Shown here in pieces: positions 47,786 to 56,918 of a DNA stretch of 64,000 nt (position 1 is the first letter of the stretch; every line of letters begins with the position of its first letter). The notes beneath the pieces are model-generated. The model worked only from the letters and a program-made list of their open reading frames with translations. It was not told where the DNA came from and made no database searches. Origin of the DNA: Canibacter zhoujuaniae (lineage in GTDB: Bacteria > Actinomycetota > Actinomycetes > Actinomycetales > Microbacteriaceae); the NCBI RefSeq assembly GCF_011752005.1, contig NZ_JAAIJZ010000001.1, positions 620,001 to 684,000 on the forward strand, in the 5' to 3' direction. Made by a program: the position numbers and the translations under genes.

Positions 47786-48313
47786 TTATTTGTCCTGGTC
47801 ATTTGCAACCGAAAATTCAGCTAACGCTGCCCAGCGGGGATCAACCGCTTTCTCAGCATCAGCCGCTGCGGGCTCTGTTAGACGCTCGCCTGTCTCTGGA
47901 TCTAGCCCAGCGCAGTTCTCGCGGCAAACAGGTTGGAACGGCAGTGCAAGCACAAACTCGTTCAGCAGCAGGGGTTCAAGGTTCACGTGATCACCGTGAA
48001 CTCCGTATTCGTCGGCCTCAGAAGGATTATACGCGAAAAGTTCGGTAAACGCGACTTCCTGTGTTTCTGTGAACTCTCTTAGGCATCTGCCGCACTCAGC
48101 CACTGCTTCTGCATCAGCGCTAACAGTTGCGAGAATGCCTTCGTGCACGGATTCAAGTCGCACATCTGCGTTGATAGCAGCACCGGCGGGTATTTTCGCT
48201 AGGCCCTCACCCCACTGTTCTTGCAGGGTTTCAGTGCGCGCAAACTCACGCATCTCACCGGGACGGTTGTAGATGTCGCGAATATTGAATTCAAACAGTT
48301 TTCTAGTGCTCAC
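47786..48313 (-). CDS. DUF177/YceD-family protein
   Basis: The 175-residue product belongs to the YceD family, which is always next to rpmF and in plants and bacteria is linked to 23S rRNA accumulation. It has a paired-Cys motif CGRCLREF and a second pair in CRENCAGLD, likely a zinc site. GTG start without a Shine-Dalgarno sequence; TAAAAT lies 6 bases upstream (48325-48320), which suggests a leaderless transcript beginning here rather than read-through from coaD only. Confidence 0.9.
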   Translation of the reverse strand: MSTRKLFEFNIRDIYNRPGEMREFARTETLQEQWGEGLAKIPAGAAINADVRLESVHEGILATVSADAEAVAECGRCLREFTETQEVAFTELFAYNPSEADEYGVHGDHVNLEPLLLNEFVLALPFQPVCRENCAGLDPETGERLTEPAAADAEKAVDPRWAALAEFSVANDQDK

Positions 48314-48344
48314 GCATCGATTTTATGCGGCTGAGCTGGGTGCG

Positions 48345-48857
48345 CTATTCAGCCGCTGAGTTTTCGTCGCTAAGAGCTGCAGCGGCCATAATGTCGATAA
48401 CGTGCTGCGGCACATACTCGCTGACATCTCCGCCCAGGTGAAACACCTGCCTAACAAGGCTGCTAGAAACCGCTGAAAATGCTGGATCCGGCAGCACAAA
48501 CATAGTTTCGATGCCCGCTAGCGAACGGTTCATCAGCACCATCTGCGTTTCGTATCCGATATCCTGCTGGTTGCGCACACCCTTCACAAGCACTGTCGCC
48601 CCAACCTGCTTGCAGTATTCGACGAGCAGACCGTCCTGCCAACCGGTAACAACAATCTTCGCCGCCATATCAAATTTTTCGACAGCAGTGCGGATCAAAT
48701 CGATCCGACTCTCAAGTGAGAGCAGCGGTTTTTTATCAGGGTTGTGCACAACCACAACGTGCACTTCATCAAAAATAGTGGCTGCACGCTCTATCACGTC
48801 GAGGTGCCCAAAGGTGACCGGATCGAAGGATCCTGGCACAACTGCGATTGAAGTCAT
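48345..48857 (-). CDS. coaD: Phosphopantetheine adenylyltransferase
   Basis: The fourth step of coenzyme A synthesis. The 170-residue product begins VVPGSFDPVTFGHLDVIERAA with the T/HxGH nucleotidyltransferase motif (here TFGHLD), has KGVRNQQDIGYETQMVLMNR, and ends with the ISSTLVR-like VSSSLVRQVFHLGGDVSEYVP. It lies directly after recG and before DUF177, as in related genomes. Confidence 0.96.
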   Translation of the reverse strand: MTSIAVVPGSFDPVTFGHLDVIERAATIFDEVHVVVVHNPDKKPLLSLESRIDLIRTAVEKFDMAAKIVVTGWQDGLLVEYCKQVGATVLVKGVRNQQDIGYETQMVLMNRSLAGIETMFVLPDPAFSAVSSSLVRQVFHLGGDVSEYVPQHVIDIMAAAALSDENSAAE

Positions 48858-48874
48858 AGTTAAACCATACTGCC

Positions 48875-51055
48875 TTATGTTTTATCGAGCTGTGCCGCGT
48901 TGTTAAGATCTGCCGCAACCATATCGCGCAGCTGTGGATGCTTTTCGAGCGTGGGGTCTTGCTGCAGCAGAGCGTCTACAAGCTCCCTGGCGGCATAAAT
49001 TATTTCTGCGTCGTTTAACACTCTGAGCAGCCGCAGCCGAGATTTACCGCCAGACTGTGCGTTGCCTAAAATATCGCCCTCACGGCGCTGTTCGAGATCA
49101 AACTCTGCCAGCTCGAAACCGTCGCCGGTGTTAGCGACCGCTGCAACCCTTTCCCAGCCGGGAGTGCCAGGCTCTGCCTCAGTTAAAAACAGACACAATC
49201 CCGCATGCGCCCCGCGCCCCACGCGGCCGCGCAGCTGATGCAGTTGCGACACCCCAAAACGGTCTGCCTCAAGCACAATCATCATCGTGGCGTTGGGCAC
49301 ATTAACACCAACCTCAATAACGGTTGTGGCGACCAAGACATCGATTGCACCGGCCGCAAAATCTTGCATAACCGCTTCTTTTGCGTCGGCAGACAGCTGT
49401 CCGGTCAGCTCTCCGACTGTTACCCGCTGAAAATCATCACGCAATCTTAGCGATGCGGCAATCTGGGCGACACCGGCGCGTGCCTTTGGTGCTGCAGCGT
49501 CGGGGTTTGCCGCCGATCCGCCCCCTGTTTCAACGTCAATAGCCGGGCACACAACATACACCTGGCGACCGTTGGCGATCTCTTCAAGCGCACGCTGCCA
49601 GACGCGTGCCACCAATTGCGGCTGCTGACGCACCTGCACCGCGTGTGAGTTAATGCCCACTCTGCCCGCAGGCAGCTCTTGCAGCGTCGTAATTTCAAGC
49701 TCGCCGAACGCGGTCAGCGCAACCGTCCGGGGAATCGGGGTGGCGGTCATGGCAAGCAGATGCGGCCAGGTGCGCCCCTTTCTGCGCAGCGCATCGCGTT
49801 GCTCAACCCCGAAGCGATGCTGTTCGTCAACCACAACCAAGCCGAGGTCAAAAAACTGGGTTGCATCGCTTATGAGGGCATGGGTTCCGATCACGATTTT
49901 GCTCTCACCTGAAACGATTTTCAGCAGTGTCTGTTTACGCTCTTTGGTGTTTAAAGAGCCCGTCAACAGCACCGGCTTTAATTCTGCTGTCAGCTCAGGG
50001 CCAAGCAGCTCACACACGCTGCGAAAGTGCTGCCCCGCGAGCACTTCCGTGGGCGCTAACAGCGCTGTCTGCCCGTCACTGTCAGCAACCTGCAGCATCG
50101 CTCTGAGAGCCACCACGGTTTTACCCGATCCAACCTCACCCTGCAACAGGCGCGCCATCGGGTATGCACGGTTTAACTCCGCCGTAAAAGTCTCACCCGC
50201 AGCTATTTGGTCGCCGGTCAGCGTATACGGTAGAGCACCGTCAAATCGCTGCAGCAGCCCGTGTTCGTTTAAAGGCCTCGGGGTTGCCGCGTGTGCTTTC
50301 GCGCGCTGTGCCAGCACCCCGAATGCCAGCTGCAGCGCAAACGCCTCACGAAACTTTAGGCTGTGCTGCGCCGCTCTGTAGTCGCCCTCTGTCTCAGGCT
50401 GATGCACACCCCGCAACGCAGTATCCAGGTTTACGATACCGATCCGCTGCAACAGTGAATCAGCGAGCGGATCGCGAATTTCCTGTATTTCTTGCAGCAC
50501 ATGCGCAATATGTTTCGCAATAGCCCAGGAGGGCAGCGCACCGGTTGCTGGATACACCGGCACAGGTCGCTTCGAGTATGCAAGCGCGGCAGCGTCTCTA
50601 AGCGCCTGGATGTCTCCGCCTGCTGCCGCAACTTCCGCGCCACTGTCAAAAAGCTCGTAGTCGGGGTTTTGCAGTTGAAACTGGCCGCGATACTCGGTGA
50701 CTTTACCCGCAAACTGACCGCTGCGACCGGCGATAAGATCTTTTTCGCGCCAGGGTTGGTTGAAAAAAGTGAGGCTTAGAAAACCGTTTCCGTCGGTCAC
50801 GCGCACACTCAAAATAGAGCCGCGACGCGCTGCCATAGTGCGTTTTTGCACGTCTAGAATACGTGCGACGATTGTGACGTGCTCTCCCAGCGGGAGCGAG
50901 GTAAGCGGGGTTAGCTCACCGCGTTTTGAATACCGTCGCGGCATGTGCAGCAGCAGCTCTTCAACTGTGCGGTATCCAAAGGCGCGCTCAATCGCCTTCG
51001 CGTGCTTTACGCCAAGCACACTCTGTAAGGAAGAATCGAGCCCTGCTGTTGTCAC
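48875..51055 (-). CDS. recG: ATP-dependent DNA helicase RecG
   Basis: This branch-migration helicase rescues stalled forks. The 726-residue product has an OB-fold wedge domain in the first 200 residues, Walker A in LLQGEVGSGKTVVALRA, VVDEQHRFGV as the DEAH/DExH motif, MTATPIPRT, and the C-terminal motifs VEVGVNVPNATMMIV-like IEVGVNVPNATMMIVLEADRFG and QLRGRVGRGAHAG. It starts with GTG overlapping rsmD by 4 bases. Confidence 0.96.
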   Translation of the reverse strand: MTTAGLDSSLQSVLGVKHAKAIERAFGYRTVEELLLHMPRRYSKRGELTPLTSLPLGEHVTIVARILDVQKRTMAARRGSILSVRVTDGNGFLSLTFFNQPWREKDLIAGRSGQFAGKVTEYRGQFQLQNPDYELFDSGAEVAAAGGDIQALRDAAALAYSKRPVPVYPATGALPSWAIAKHIAHVLQEIQEIRDPLADSLLQRIGIVNLDTALRGVHQPETEGDYRAAQHSLKFREAFALQLAFGVLAQRAKAHAATPRPLNEHGLLQRFDGALPYTLTGDQIAAGETFTAELNRAYPMARLLQGEVGSGKTVVALRAMLQVADSDGQTALLAPTEVLAGQHFRSVCELLGPELTAELKPVLLTGSLNTKERKQTLLKIVSGESKIVIGTHALISDATQFFDLGLVVVDEQHRFGVEQRDALRRKGRTWPHLLAMTATPIPRTVALTAFGELEITTLQELPAGRVGINSHAVQVRQQPQLVARVWQRALEEIANGRQVYVVCPAIDVETGGGSAANPDAAAPKARAGVAQIAASLRLRDDFQRVTVGELTGQLSADAKEAVMQDFAAGAIDVLVATTVIEVGVNVPNATMMIVLEADRFGVSQLHQLRGRVGRGAHAGLCLFLTEAEPGTPGWERVAAVANTGDGFELAEFDLEQRREGDILGNAQSGGKSRLRLLRVLNDAEIIYAARELVDALLQQDPTLEKHPQLRDMVAADLNNAAQLDKT

Positions 51056-51636
51056 TCTTCGAGCTTAACTGCCTCTGCCCACCAACAGCTGGTTTCACCG
51101 TAGTCCTTCACTTTTATGAGGGAGTATCCAGCAGGCCACATTGGTTCCGGGCTGCGTTTATCACGCTCAACAAGCACAGCAGCGTTTTCGACCAGATGCG
51201 GGCGCAGCAGTTCCAAGCACTCTGTCAATTCAGTTTCTTGCAGATCATAGGGGGGATCGATAAGCGCCACATCGAACAGCTCACCGGGCTCTGCAAGCAG
51301 GAATGTGCGGACGGCGCTCACGCACACTTTCGCGTGCGCCGTGCGCCCTGCGTTCTGCACCGCACCAAGCACTGTGTGCGCGTTTAATTGCGCAATTTTT
51401 GCCGCTCCCGCATGTTTTTCCACAAGCACACACTCACGCGCACCCCGACTAACCGCTTCAAGACCGAGGGCTCCCGAGCCGGCGTAAAGATCCAGCACCC
51501 GCGTATCCTCAACAAAATCCCACGCTTCGAGGGTTGAAAAAATTGCCTCACGCACCCGATCTGAGGTGGGTCTTGTGCCACGTTCGGGCACCTTCATTCT
51601 AAGGGAGCTTGCCGCACCGGCAATAATTCTTGTCAC
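51052..51636 (-). CDS. rsmD: 16S rRNA (guanine966-N2)-methyltransferase
   Basis: The 194-residue product begins MTRIIAGAASSLRMKVPERGTRPTSDRVREAIF, the family's conserved N-terminus, with start GTG 51636 behind AGGG 8 bases upstream. The longer frame to 51708 adds unconserved residues. The SAM-binding DLYAGSGALGLEAVSRGA and the catalytic DPPY (ALIDPPYDL) are present. Confidence 0.94.
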   Translation of the reverse strand: MTRIIAGAASSLRMKVPERGTRPTSDRVREAIFSTLEAWDFVEDTRVLDLYAGSGALGLEAVSRGARECVLVEKHAGAAKIAQLNAHTVLGAVQNAGRTAHAKVCVSAVRTFLLAEPGELFDVALIDPPYDLQETELTECLELLRPHLVENAAVLVERDKRSPEPMWPAGYSLIKVKDYGETSCWWAEAVKLEE

Positions 51637-51715
51637 AAGCCCAACCCTACTCTGCTGTGTATATCGTTGCACATAATTCTTATGCGGAAAATTCTTAACC
51701 GTAGACACCCACTAA

Positions 51716-51767
51716 AAACAGCCAGAGTGCTCAGTTAGCGCAGGCTAGCTGAACACTCTGGCTGTTT
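51716..51767. terminator. Bidirectional terminator between rsmD and gabD
   Basis: A 24-bp stem (51716-51739 with 51744-51767, two imperfect pairs) has a 4-base loop. The minus-strand tail is TGTTTTTAG, fitting termination of the dehydrogenase gene; the plus-strand tail also has T runs. Confidence 0.85.
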
Positions 51768-51795
51768 AGGTTTTAGAGATGATCCGAAATTCCGC

Positions 51796-53265
51796 TTAGC
51801 GGCGTGGGATCATAGTGTACTTAGTCTCCAGGAACTCTTCGATGCCCTCGTGGCTGCCCTCACGGCCGAGCCCGGACTGCTTCATGCCGCCAAACGGTGC
51901 CGCAGCGTTAGAGAGCACACCAGCATTAACAGCCATCATGCCAGCTTCGATACGGTCGATCATGCGCTGCGCACGGTGCAGATTTTCTGTGAAAACGTAG
52001 CTTGCGAGCCCGTACTCAGTGTCGTTTGCAAGCTCCACAGCTTCGTCTTCGGTCTCAAAGCGCACAATCGCAAGCACGGGGCCAAAAATTTCCTCACGCG
52101 CCAGATCTGATTCGAGTGGGGTGTAGTCAACAACTGTTGGCTGATAGAAGCAGCCAGGACCAGCAATTCGCTTACCACCGGCAAGCACCCGACCGCCCTT
52201 TTCTACAGCACCGTCTACCAGACGCTCAATGTTTGCAACAGCCTTTTCTTCGACGAGTGCGCCGATCTGCACGCCCTCTTCAGTGCCACGGCCAACCTTC
52301 ATAGCGCTGACGCGCTCTGCAAGTCGCTCTGCAACTTTGTCAGCGATGCTCTCCTGCACATAAACACGGTTGGCAGCGGTGCAAGCCTGGCCGATGTTGC
52401 GGAATTTTGCAGCCAGAATACCCTCAACTGCGACATCGATATCTGCGTCCTCAAACACAATGAGCGGCGCATTACCGCCAAGCTCCATCGAGGTGCGCAG
52501 CACATTTTGAGCTGCTGCCTCAAGCAGTTTCACACCAACCGGGGTTGAGCCGGTAAAGCTGAGCTTGCGCAAGCGTTTATCTTGCAACAGAGCTGCCGAC
52601 TGCTTGCTCGACTGAGAAGTTGCAACAACGTTAACCACGCCCTTTGGCAGGCCCGCATCTTCAAGCAGCTGCTGGAAATAAATAGTTGTGAGCGGTGTGA
52701 GCGCAGCCGGTTTCACAACCACGGTGCACCCAGCGGCGAGCGCCGGCGCGATCTTTCTGGTTGCCATCGCAAGTGGGAAGTTCCACGGGGTGATGAAGTA
52801 GCAGGGGCCGACCGGCATTTTCGACACAATCATGTCTGCGGTGCCCTCAGGGTTTGAGCCGAAACGGCCCCCAACGCGCACTGCTTCTTCAGAGAACCAC
52901 CGCAAAAACTCGCCGCCGTAGGTCACCTCACCCTCAGCTTCGGCCAGTGGCTTGCCCATCTCGATCGTCATCAGCAGGGCAAAATCTGCACGGCGTTCCT
53001 GCAGCAGCTCCCATGCCTTGCGCAGAATATTTGAGCGCTCACGCGGGCTCGTCTTTGCCCACGCTGCTTGAGCTGCGACAGCGGCATCTAGCGCCCGCTG
53101 CGCGTCAGCAACGCTCGCATCAGCGATACTCTTCAAAAGTTCGCCGGTCGCCGGGTCAAAAACGTCGAGAGTCTTTCCCTCTTGCGCTTCCACCCACTCG
53201 CCACCAATAGCGAGGCGAGATTCAACGCGATCCAGCAGATCTTTTTCGGCCTGAGTAAGTGCCAT
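51796..53265 (-). CDS. gabD: NAD(P)-dependent succinate-semialdehyde dehydrogenase
   Basis: The 489-residue aldehyde dehydrogenase has TPWNFPLAMATRKIAPALAAG, SFTGSTPVG, the catalytic Glu in MELGGNAPLIVFEDAD and the catalytic Cys in NIGQACTAANRVYV. The GlySer-rich AAPFGGMKQSGLGREG near the end is typical of the SSADH branch. ATG 53265 has AAGGA 6 bases upstream; the 31-codon upstream extension is not family-like. It oxidises succinate semialdehyde to succinate, closing a GABA shunt or the 2-oxoglutarate decarboxylase bypass. No gabT is in the window. Confidence 0.85.
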   Translation of the reverse strand: MALTQAEKDLLDRVESRLAIGGEWVEAQEGKTLDVFDPATGELLKSIADASVADAQRALDAAVAAQAAWAKTSPRERSNILRKAWELLQERRADFALLMTIEMGKPLAEAEGEVTYGGEFLRWFSEEAVRVGGRFGSNPEGTADMIVSKMPVGPCYFITPWNFPLAMATRKIAPALAAGCTVVVKPAALTPLTTIYFQQLLEDAGLPKGVVNVVATSQSSKQSAALLQDKRLRKLSFTGSTPVGVKLLEAAAQNVLRTSMELGGNAPLIVFEDADIDVAVEGILAAKFRNIGQACTAANRVYVQESIADKVAERLAERVSAMKVGRGTEEGVQIGALVEEKAVANIERLVDGAVEKGGRVLAGGKRIAGPGCFYQPTVVDYTPLESDLAREEIFGPVLAIVRFETEDEAVELANDTEYGLASYVFTENLHRAQRMIDRIEAGMMAVNAGVLSNAAAPFGGMKQSGLGREGSHEGIEEFLETKYTMIPRR

Positions 53266-53368
53266 CAATATTCCTTTCACGACTACGTCGAGATCATATG
53301 CTCGTCCCATTCTACTCCCCAACAGTTGCGCCCTCACGCACGGTTTCCGATATCGCAAGGGCTCACGC

Positions 53369-53381
53369 TAGGCTTACACCG
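53369..53381 (+). promoter_or_regulatory. -10 element of the DUF3515 gene (leaderless)
   Basis: TAGGCT at 53369-53374 ends 6 bases before the GTG start at 53381, and no ribosome binding site is present. A weak -35 (TTCCGA) is 18 bases upstream. The same TAGGCT spacing recurs before the oligopeptidase at 62926. Confidence 0.5.
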
Positions 53382-53872
53382 TGACAAAATTCCGACGCGC
53401 TTTCGCCCTCACACTGCCCCTGATAGCAGCAGCATCACTAGCTGGGTGCGCGTCACCTGTGCCACTGACCCCGGCAGAATCCGCAAACGATCCACACTGC
53501 GCAGCCGTCACAGTGCGGCTCCCAGACGAGCTTGCAGGGTTTGCAAAACGCGCCACTAATGCGCAGGCAACCGGAGCTTGGGGCGACCCTGCTGCGGTGT
53601 TAACACGCTGCGGCCTGCCGGTTTCAGAGCCGACCGTGAACCCCTGCATTAACCTAAACGGTGTTGACTGGGTGATAGATGAATCTGAGGCTCCGCTCTT
53701 CCGCTTCGAAGCCTACGGCCGGGAGCCCGGGTTTGAAGTGTTTGTTGATTCAGATCAGACAAGCGGCACCGATGTGCTGCTTGAGTTGCAGTCTGCGGTG
53801 GAGCGTCTCCCGCAGGTGCGGCAGTGCAGCAACGTTGCCGATGCACGCACAATCGAGCAGGGTGACAGCTAG
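53381..53872 (+). CDS. DUF3515-family lipoprotein
   Basis: The 163-residue product has a signal peptide ending in the lipobox LAGC (Cys near residue 22), so it is probably lipid-anchored outside the membrane. The DUF3515 features are an early PHCAAVTVRLPDELAG, CGLPVSEPTVNPCINLNGVDWV, and a C-terminal CSN. Four extra cysteines may form disulfides. Function unknown; genes of this family are usually next to ddl, as here, converging on ddl with a 4-base overlap of stops. Confidence 0.85.
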   Translation: MTKFRRAFALTLPLIAAASLAGCASPVPLTPAESANDPHCAAVTVRLPDELAGFAKRATNAQATGAWGDPAAVLTRCGLPVSEPTVNPCINLNGVDWVIDESEAPLFRFEAYGREPGFEVFVDSDQTSGTDVLLELQSAVERLPQVRQCSNVADARTIEQGDS

Positions 53873-54972
53873 CGCTGGGCTTCTAAAGCCAACTCAATAA
53901 GTTCGGTAATGAGTTCAGAGTAGCTCACGCCCGAAGCCTCCCACAGCTGCGGATACATCGAAAATGGTGTAAACCCGGGCAGCGTATTAATCTCGTTGAG
54001 CACCGGCCCGTCGGCTGTTAAAAAGAAGTCTATGCGTGCGTAGACGGCACAGCCGGCAGCATCAAATGCTTTAAAGGCCGCATCACGTAGCGCCTGATAC
54101 TCGGCGTCTGTCACTTCCGCGGGAAGCACAATTTCAACGCCAGCACCACCAAGATACTTAGATTCAAAGTCGTAAAAGTCGCGGCCGGTAAACCTAATCT
54201 CACCAATCACATCACTTGCACGCAGACTCGCACCCCCACGCCCGCCAAGCACGCCGATCTCAACCTCACGGCCGGTAATGGCTGACTCAATCAGCGCGGT
54301 GTGATCTTCAGCGAGCGCAGTATCAACCGCCGCGGCAAGACCGCCAGGTTCAGTCACGCGGGTCACCCCAACGCTGGAGCCGGCGCGCGCTGGTTTCACA
54401 AACAGTGGGTAGTTAAGGCCCTGATCTAATCGCGCGGCTGCTTGCGGATCTTGCGCGAGCTGCTGGCGGCTAATCCTGTTCCATGGCGCTACTTTAACGC
54501 CCGCTGTCTCTAACACAACCTTCAGCGCATGCTTATCCATGCACAGCGCGGAAGCGAGCACACCGCTGCCAACATACGGGAGGCCCGCAAGCTCACACAG
54601 CCCCTGCACTGTGCCGTCTTCACCGAAAGGGCCGTGCAGCATTGGCACAGCCACGTCGATTGTGCCAAGTTCAGTAATTTGGTTCTGAGCGTCAAGCACA
54701 CGGAGTGTGTGATCGTCGGTTGCCAGCGGCCAGATGATGCGCTCATCACCTGCCGCAACCTCTGGCAGTGGATCACTGTCAAGCGCATAACTGAGCAGCA
54801 CAGACTCACTGACGGGCACGAACTGACCGGTTTTGGTGATCCCGACAGGAATCGCGTTAAAACGCTCTTTATCGAGTGCACGATACACGCCTGCGGCGGT
54901 GACACAGCTCACAACGTGTTCACTGGAGCGCCCGCCGAACAGCAGCGCCACGGTTAGTTTTTTGTCGCTCAT
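53869..54972 (-). CDS. ddl: D-alanine-D-alanine ligase
   Basis: This ATP-grasp enzyme makes the D-Ala-D-Ala dipeptide of peptidoglycan. The 367-residue product shows LFGGRSSEHVVSCVTA, the central GPFGEDGTVQGLCELAGLPYVGSGVLASA, KPARAGSSVGVTRV (ATP-binding Lys and omega-loop region) and the metal-binding end FLTADGPVLNEINTLPGFTPFSMYPQL. The Tyr of EGYV-type D-Ala enzymes and the depsipeptide discriminator were not resolved by eye. It is the last gene of the leuC-to-ddl run. Confidence 0.95.
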   Translation of the reverse strand: MSDKKLTVALLFGGRSSEHVVSCVTAAGVYRALDKERFNAIPVGITKTGQFVPVSESVLLSYALDSDPLPEVAAGDERIIWPLATDDHTLRVLDAQNQITELGTIDVAVPMLHGPFGEDGTVQGLCELAGLPYVGSGVLASALCMDKHALKVVLETAGVKVAPWNRISRQQLAQDPQAAARLDQGLNYPLFVKPARAGSSVGVTRVTEPGGLAAAVDTALAEDHTALIESAITGREVEIGVLGGRGGASLRASDVIGEIRFTGRDFYDFESKYLGGAGVEIVLPAEVTDAEYQALRDAAFKAFDAAGCAVYARIDFFLTADGPVLNEINTLPGFTPFSMYPQLWEASGVSYSELITELIELALEAQR

Positions 54973-55005
54973 ACGGTATCTCCAGATGCTGACTCGGTGT
55001 TTTGC

Positions 55006-56109
55006 TTAGTTGCTGGTTTTGGCGCCCTTGAAAACGGCTTTTACACGCTGCCAAAAATTCGGGGCTGCATCATCCTGTAACTGCATTTCAGGCTGCGGCA
55101 CCTCGTCTTCAGTCGCGAGGTGGGGGCCAAGGTCTGCGGGTTTCATGCGCCCCTCAAGCACCATCTGCACCTGCTCCACGATTGGCATAACAACGCCGCG
55201 CTGTCTGGCTAGCGCAAGCACCGGCGCAACTGATGTGATGCCCTCAGCAGTCTGCGACATCTCCTGCGTCGTTTCTTCTTTGCTGTAGCCCTGGCCGATC
55301 AGGCGGCCAGCAGTTGAGTTGCGCGACAGCGGTGACTGGCAGGTGGTGATCAGATCACCCAAGCCCGCAAGCCCTGTCATTGTCGTTGGATTTGCCCCTG
55401 AAGCAACCGCAAACTCAGTCATTTCGGCGATCCCGCGAGTAATGATGGCCGCTTTGGTGTTGTCGCCGTAGCCGACTCCATCAACGATGCCGATTGCGAG
55501 CGCGATTAGATTCTTCAGCACACCGCCGAGCTCTGTGCCTGTCACATCTGTGTTGATGTAGGTGCGCAGGTAGGGTGTGCTTGAAATTTTTGCAACGCGC
55601 TGGGCGGTTTCCAGGTTGACAGACGATGTCACCGCACCGGTTGGTTGTTCACGAGCTATTTCGAGCGCGATGTTGGGGCCAGAAACCACCGCAACCTGCT
55701 CAATATCCCAGTCGAGTGTGTCGGTAATCACCTGTGACATGCGCATTTGGGTGGATTGCTCTACGCCCTTAACCAGACTCACGAGAATCGCATCCCGCCG
55801 CAGATAGTGCCGCATTGCCTGCAGGTTTTCACGCAGAGACTGGCTTGGCACCGCTAAAAACACTATTTCTGCGTCCTCAACCGCAGTTTGCAGATGATCG
55901 GTTGCTTTCAAGCCTCGCGGCAGGTTTACACCGGGCAGGTATTTACCATTCCGGTGACTTGTGTTAATTTCGGTTGCAACTTCTGTGCGACGTGCCCAAA
56001 GCAGCACATCACAGCCGGCGTCAACCAGCACCTTCGCATATGTTGTGCCAAAACTTCCGGCTCCGATAACCGCAACAACCGGAGCGTCTTGCGCTGCTTC
56101 TTTAGCCAC
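55006..56109 (-). CDS. gpsA: Glycerol-3-phosphate dehydrogenase [NAD(P)+]
   Basis: The enzyme reduces dihydroxyacetone phosphate to sn-glycerol-3-phosphate, the backbone of phospholipids. The 367-residue product has the Rossmann motif VAVIGAGSFGTTYAKVL, the substrate region VSGPNIALEIA, the catalytic Lys in LGGVLKNLIALAIG and GLGDLITTCQSPLSRN. The GTG start shares a base with the plsC stop. A C-terminal tail of about 35 residues is extra. It supplies the substrate for the upstream acyltransferase. Confidence 0.95.
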   Translation of the reverse strand: MAKEAAQDAPVVAVIGAGSFGTTYAKVLVDAGCDVLLWARRTEVATEINTSHRNGKYLPGVNLPRGLKATDHLQTAVEDAEIVFLAVPSQSLRENLQAMRHYLRRDAILVSLVKGVEQSTQMRMSQVITDTLDWDIEQVAVVSGPNIALEIAREQPTGAVTSSVNLETAQRVAKISSTPYLRTYINTDVTGTELGGVLKNLIALAIGIVDGVGYGDNTKAAIITRGIAEMTEFAVASGANPTTMTGLAGLGDLITTCQSPLSRNSTAGRLIGQGYSKEETTQEMSQTAEGITSVAPVLALARQRGVVMPIVEQVQMVLEGRMKPADLGPHLATEDEVPQPEMQLQDDAAPNFWQRVKAVFKGAKTSN

Positions 56110-56915
56110 TAAAACCGCCCTGTTTCGCTCTGCTCATGCTCTCGTGGATCCCACCTTTTTGTGGGAGCCTCTTCACCGCGCAGTGTTTCTAAGAGCGCGG
56201 TGATCTCTGCCATCAGCTTATCTGTAACCTCGCCAATTACAGCGTTATTGATCGGCCGCCCCTGATATTCGCTCAGATCGAGTGGCTCACCGATGGCAAC
56301 GCGCACAGTTTTGCGCCCAAACAAATTCAGCTTCTTGCCATATCGCGGCATAATCTCCTGCACGCCCCACTGCGCGGCCGGAATGAGCGGAATATTACCC
56401 TCCAGCGCAAGCCGTGCTGCGCCGCTTTTACCGCGCATCGGCCACATGTCGGGGTCGCGCGTTAGTGTGCCCTCAGGGTAGACGATAACACCGCCGCTGG
56501 TCGCAATGAGGTGACTGGCTGCCTGCATCGCTGAGTGCCTGGCACCGGCCGCGTTTGCATCACCGCTGTTGGCTTCACGATAAACCGGAATCTGCCCGGT
56601 GATCTTCAAAATCCACTTTAAAAATGGCACTTTGAAAAGGCTCGCTTTCGCCATAAAACGCGGCAATCGCCCGAGCTTAAACACCGCCACCGCCATAGCG
56701 ATCGGATCGATTTCGCTCAGATGATTCGGAGCGAGCACGAACGGCCCCTGTGCGGGAAGCTTGCTGTTGGGGGCAAAGCGATACTTCGCCGCAAACTGCC
56801 ACAGCGGCAGCACAATCGCGGCAATTATACGAAACGGACCAAACTTTGTAGTTTCAGGTGTGCGGCGGCGCTTAAAACGCACCAGCTCCACTTCGTGCTG
56901 TGCCCGCTCGTTCAC
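56109..56915 (-). CDS. plsC: 1-acyl-sn-glycerol-3-phosphate acyltransferase (PlsC family), second copy
   Basis: The 268-residue product has the catalytic NHLSEIDPIAMAV (His, Asp) and PEGTLTRDPDMWPMRGKSGAARLAL, the longer PEGT motif typical of the copy coupled to murA and gpsA in actinobacteria. It has a positively charged N-terminus and a short hydrophobic stretch (IIAAIVLPLWQFAAKY). GTG start 3 bases after murA. It acts next to gpsA in phospholipid synthesis; the first copy is at 2698-3423. Confidence 0.9.
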   Translation of the reverse strand: MNERAQHEVELVRFKRRRTPETTKFGPFRIIAAIVLPLWQFAAKYRFAPNSKLPAQGPFVLAPNHLSEIDPIAMAVAVFKLGRLPRFMAKASLFKVPFLKWILKITGQIPVYREANSGDANAAGARHSAMQAASHLIATSGGVIVYPEGTLTRDPDMWPMRGKSGAARLALEGNIPLIPAAQWGVQEIMPRYGKKLNLFGRKTVRVAIGEPLDLSEYQGRPINNAVIGEVTDKLMAEITALLETLRGEEAPTKRWDPREHEQSETGRF

Positions 56916-56918
56916 GGT